Shown in pieces: positions 60,571-64,000 of a stretch of 64,000 nucleotides of DNA. The translations under genes and the position numbers were made by a program. Source of the DNA: Rhabdornis inornatus (Eukaryota > Chordata > Aves > Passeriformes > Rhabdornithidae); contig VWZS01009726.1 of NCBI GenBank assembly GCA_013397075.1, positions 698,643 through 762,642 on the forward strand. Direction: 5' to 3'. The notes under the pieces are model-generated. The model saw only the letters and a program-made list of their open reading frames with translations, was not told the DNA's origin and did not search any database. Each line of letters opens with the position of its first letter. Positions within the stretch are counted from its first letter, which is position 1.

Positions 60571-63500
60571 TGCTTTTCCTACACAGGCGTTCAAGCATTA
60601 CTTGTTGCTAAACTTGTTCGCTGCCTGGGCAATCCATCTGCCTGCCTTGGGAGAGTGCCTAGTGCAGCTCGACAAAAGCAAGACAACTCTCGAAAGAAGA
60701 AAAGACTGATAACTGCAGCAGAGCATTTCTGCAGCAGAAATCTTCGGCTGGTAACACAGAATCCACACAACTGTCTCGCAGGCTGCTGCGCTCTCTAGAG
60801 GGAACTCATAGCAAGGGAAACTGTATTCATTCCCAGGGTACTAATGAATTCCCAGGTGACTGTTGGAATAGTGAAAATATTACAGATGTTGACGCTACAG
60901 CGCTCCAATAAAATGCAGGGAAAATTGGCTAAAAAGATGCTCTTTGGATCAAAGCACATCGTTTTCTTTACTACTCGCCGGCTCATTTACCAGGCTTTCT
61001 CTCCATTCTCCCTGAGACCCATTTCCCTTCAGCCTTTCACTGCTAGTCTATGCCAATACCAACACATTCTGAAGATAATAACACAAAACAGAATCTGGTA
61101 ACTAGTGAATGCATGTGCAGACACAGGAGAGTGTGACACAGAAAGAACAAAATAATAGTTAGGGAACATCAGATGGTGGAAGATACGAGGGCAGTTATAG
61201 GAGTTCCAGGAGGATGTTTCTATTAATGAATAACAAAAATAAGGTATATTTAGTGAATATACATGCCATAAATCAATATAATAGAATATACTGGTATCTT
61301 ATGAAATATAATGAGATTAGTACTACCAAGTGGATTAAAATGCTTCAAAATAATAAATACAGTCCAACTGTCACTTAAAAAAAAGCATACAGAAGGAGTG
61401 GCATCTCTGTGTCCACAGCTTATTTCAGTATTTTAAAAGAGAGATCACTGACTTACAAGTAAAAATCCTTTTTTTCTTTCTTAGAATCTGAGCCACATGA
61501 TATTTACCATACCATATTAAGCTGAACTGATTTTACCTATTTCTATAAGTTTCTAATTTCTGCTAACAGAACTACAGTCTACTCTGTCCTTCATACAACA
61601 CCAAACCCTTTACAAGAAGGTAAACATACAGTAGGAACAGATTTAACTGCAGTACTTACTTTTGCCTGGTAATGAAATTGTATGTTGACCCATGACAGCT
61701 CATGAATGCTTCCTGAAAAAGGACTTGAAAATCCAGCATTTCAAAGTGTTTCTCATATATTTAAAAAAGGAAAATATCCAGAAAGAAAGAGGGGGAGAGA
61801 CCCAAAAGAAAGATAAACAAAGAAAAAGCCTGTAAGCTTTAGAGCTCTGACTGCAAAATATTCAGCCTGGCAGCTCTGGGAGAAATACAACTCTGTGTAC
61901 TTGTACATGCTCACCCCATTAGAGGAGGAGTCAGTTTTGCAACACTTATGTTCCTTGCTTCAGGCAAAACAGTGATTCTCTTCAGTGCAAGCAATGTTTG
62001 TAGTGTGATGGCTGTAAAGGTGAGAGGTGTACTCTGGAGTGTAGGAATGCAGCAGCAGAAAAAGAATAATTGGAAGCATCAGCTGCATACTCTACAGGTT
62101 GTTGTGTTTCCTTTTGAATGCTTATTGCCCATGATTTTTTTTTCTCAGGGAAACCTAATACCCCTTCAACATAAACTGCATCCATAATAGTTTTTGTGTA
62201 CCAGTAGTCCATGTTTTATATTTTAGAATAGCAGATTTTTTTTTTACAACAGAGTGAAAAATGTTGGTTTTACACCAAAAAGCTGATTAAATTGACAGAA
62301 AAAAATTTTTGTAGTTTTGAGAGGTATTTCTTGTGACTTGAAAAGAGTTTCACATTATGCAATAAGGCTGTGAATTTTACTAACATAACTATTCAAGAGT
62401 CATCTATCTCTATTTAACCAAAAACATTTTTACATATTCTTATAAATGCTTTCACTGAATCATATTTTTATCTTCTCTGTATTCAAGCCAGTGAACTGAA
62501 TATAAAATGAAACATATGTATGTATAGTGAAGATTCTTTTAAAGAAGAAGAGTGAGCAAAAGGTCTCTTTTTCATAGTGAAAGGAGATTTCAGGGGTGTG
62601 GATGCTAAGTTGTTACTAGAGTCAAGTCTCGTCAGTCAAGGTCAGCATTGCTCACGTTTTGACCAAATGGACATTCTGCATACTATTCAAAACAATCAGT
62701 AATCATAGAAACAGTGTCTTGCCAAACATTTGTGTTTCTTGAAAAATGTTTTCAGGTAAGGAGTATGTGCCTTGTGATCTATCCACACAGAAATTATAAA
62801 ATTTCAGGTGTGCTCCTTGAGTGTGGTTTGGCTGTGCTAAGCACCAGCTGCTGCTCAAAAGATCAGTGTCAGACTGCACCTCTGCTTGCATTGCTCCCAT
62901 CATGTGTGCTGTGTTATCCATTTGACTCCATGGTCAGACAGTATAGGAAGTTCAGCTGGTACTGGAAGACAATTCCCTTTTTTTTCTTCTTATTTGTGAA
63001 CTTCTGAACAGGCTCACCCTGAGATTAAACAAATGCTAGGAACAGAATGTATAGCTGATTTATACTCAGTTGATGGTACCCCTAAAATTTATCACATGCC
63101 CATAGCATTCAGCTAGCTCTGAACAAATTCTGCTAACAACTCTGTGTTGAAAGGGATAAAATTGCTCCTGATAAATAGGGAATAGGTGCCTGAACAGATG
63201 CTATCACCTTAAAAATAAGAAAAGGAACACAAGGTAGAACCTAATACATATTTAACCAGCCATGTAGCAGGCTGTGCCCAGCCTTATCTTGTCTTATTTC
63301 TACATCTGCTTGACTCTGCTAAACACAAGGAGACCAAAACAAGGAAGAGGGAATGGGAAAGCTAAGATTTGCCTAGGGAGAAAACTTTCATAATGAAGGT
63401 GAACCAAGAAGTACTGTTTGCACCATCACTGTCTTAATTTCTGTAAGAGACGTATATATTGTTAAGGTCTGCATGTACAGTTTTGCCTGTAATTAAAACA

Positions 63501-64000
63501 GGCTTTATAGTCCTAGAATCTGGATGATGGGGAAAAAAGAACAAAAAATAAATCATTAATGGATTAGCAGTGAAAGATTAGGGGTAATAGTGAAGAACTA
63601 TCACTGGGATCTGTCAAAATGATAACTTTAGACGTTTATACCTGTGCTATCCAGTTCATAGCCAGCTGATGTAATGCAGCCCTGGTAACTGTGGTAGCAG
63701 GCAGAGCAGTGTGAGATAGGTCTTAAATATTTCCCCATGATTTTGAGTTAGCTTTTTCAGCTTTTAATGAACACTGTGTCCCTGTGGCTACACTACTAGC
63801 AATATTTAAGCCAGTCAGGCAAGTCAATACAAGCACACTCAGCCTCTGGTGGAATACTGCCAAGAAAAGGCAACTCTGATCCTAGGAGCACTGGATTAAG
63901 GAGAATATTTTAAGGTAGTAATAAAATCTCATATGCACAGAAGACAGGTCACCTACATTCAAGAAAGTCTTTTAAATTAGGACAGAAGAAAAGAAAGGTC
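60571..64000. other. Unique AT-rich DNA to the window end
   Basis: No gene, RNA or transposon supported. The longest frame, plus 62714-63007 (97 codons), shows no motif and ends in a Phe-rich run from a T tract. Confidence 0.5.

Overview
The window reads as nuclear DNA of a bird. The evidence is repeat content: CR1 LINE fragments in both orientations and several long-terminal-repeat (LTR) elements of avian endogenous-retrovirus type, in an AT-rich background. A songbird or other neoavian host is an inference; nothing in the sequence fixes the species. I find no intact host protein-coding gene, rRNA, tRNA or CRISPR array. Most open reading frames are short and lie in repeats or random AT-rich DNA, so the window is probably intergenic or deep intronic. 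Two ambiguous bases (N) sit at 15134 and 48406.

Layout: 1-10.3 kb is unannotatable AT-rich DNA. 10.3-18.5 kb holds a 29-base T run, three CR1 fragments, a striking pair of back-to-back hairpins (12066-12194) and a well-bounded solo LTR with a perfect 5-bp target duplication (14413-15283). 18.5-29.8 kb is mostly unique, with a diverged direct duplication (22931-23094 and 23783-23945) around a CR1 tail. 29.8-39.9 kb holds a second LTR of the same family, the longest CR1 (with broken reverse-transcriptase frames), two further LTRs and a CR1 tail. 39.9-46.6 kb is unique apart from a compact CpG-dense patch at 44.03-44.33 kb. 46.6-55.9 kb is the element-rich zone: a CR1 split by a solo LTR, a 78-nt hairpin, the third LTR-family copy in inverse orientation, an old CR1, another solo LTR, and then the most notable item. 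56-64 kb is unique with one weaker CpG cluster at 60.4 kb.

The most notable item is a decayed Maverick/Polinton (adintovirus-like) element on the minus strand at about 53.6-55.9 kb. Reading in its own direction it has an integrase with a chromodomain-like end, then 31 bases later a penton/minor-capsid-type gene, then a small ORF with a basic tail that may be a core-type protein. An unidentified plus-strand reading frame converges on it. All frames carry stops and frameshifts, so it is a fossil. The family assignment rests on several separated conserved blocks in the same order and strand, not on one match. DNA polymerase, major capsid, ATPase, protease and terminal inverted repeats were not found.
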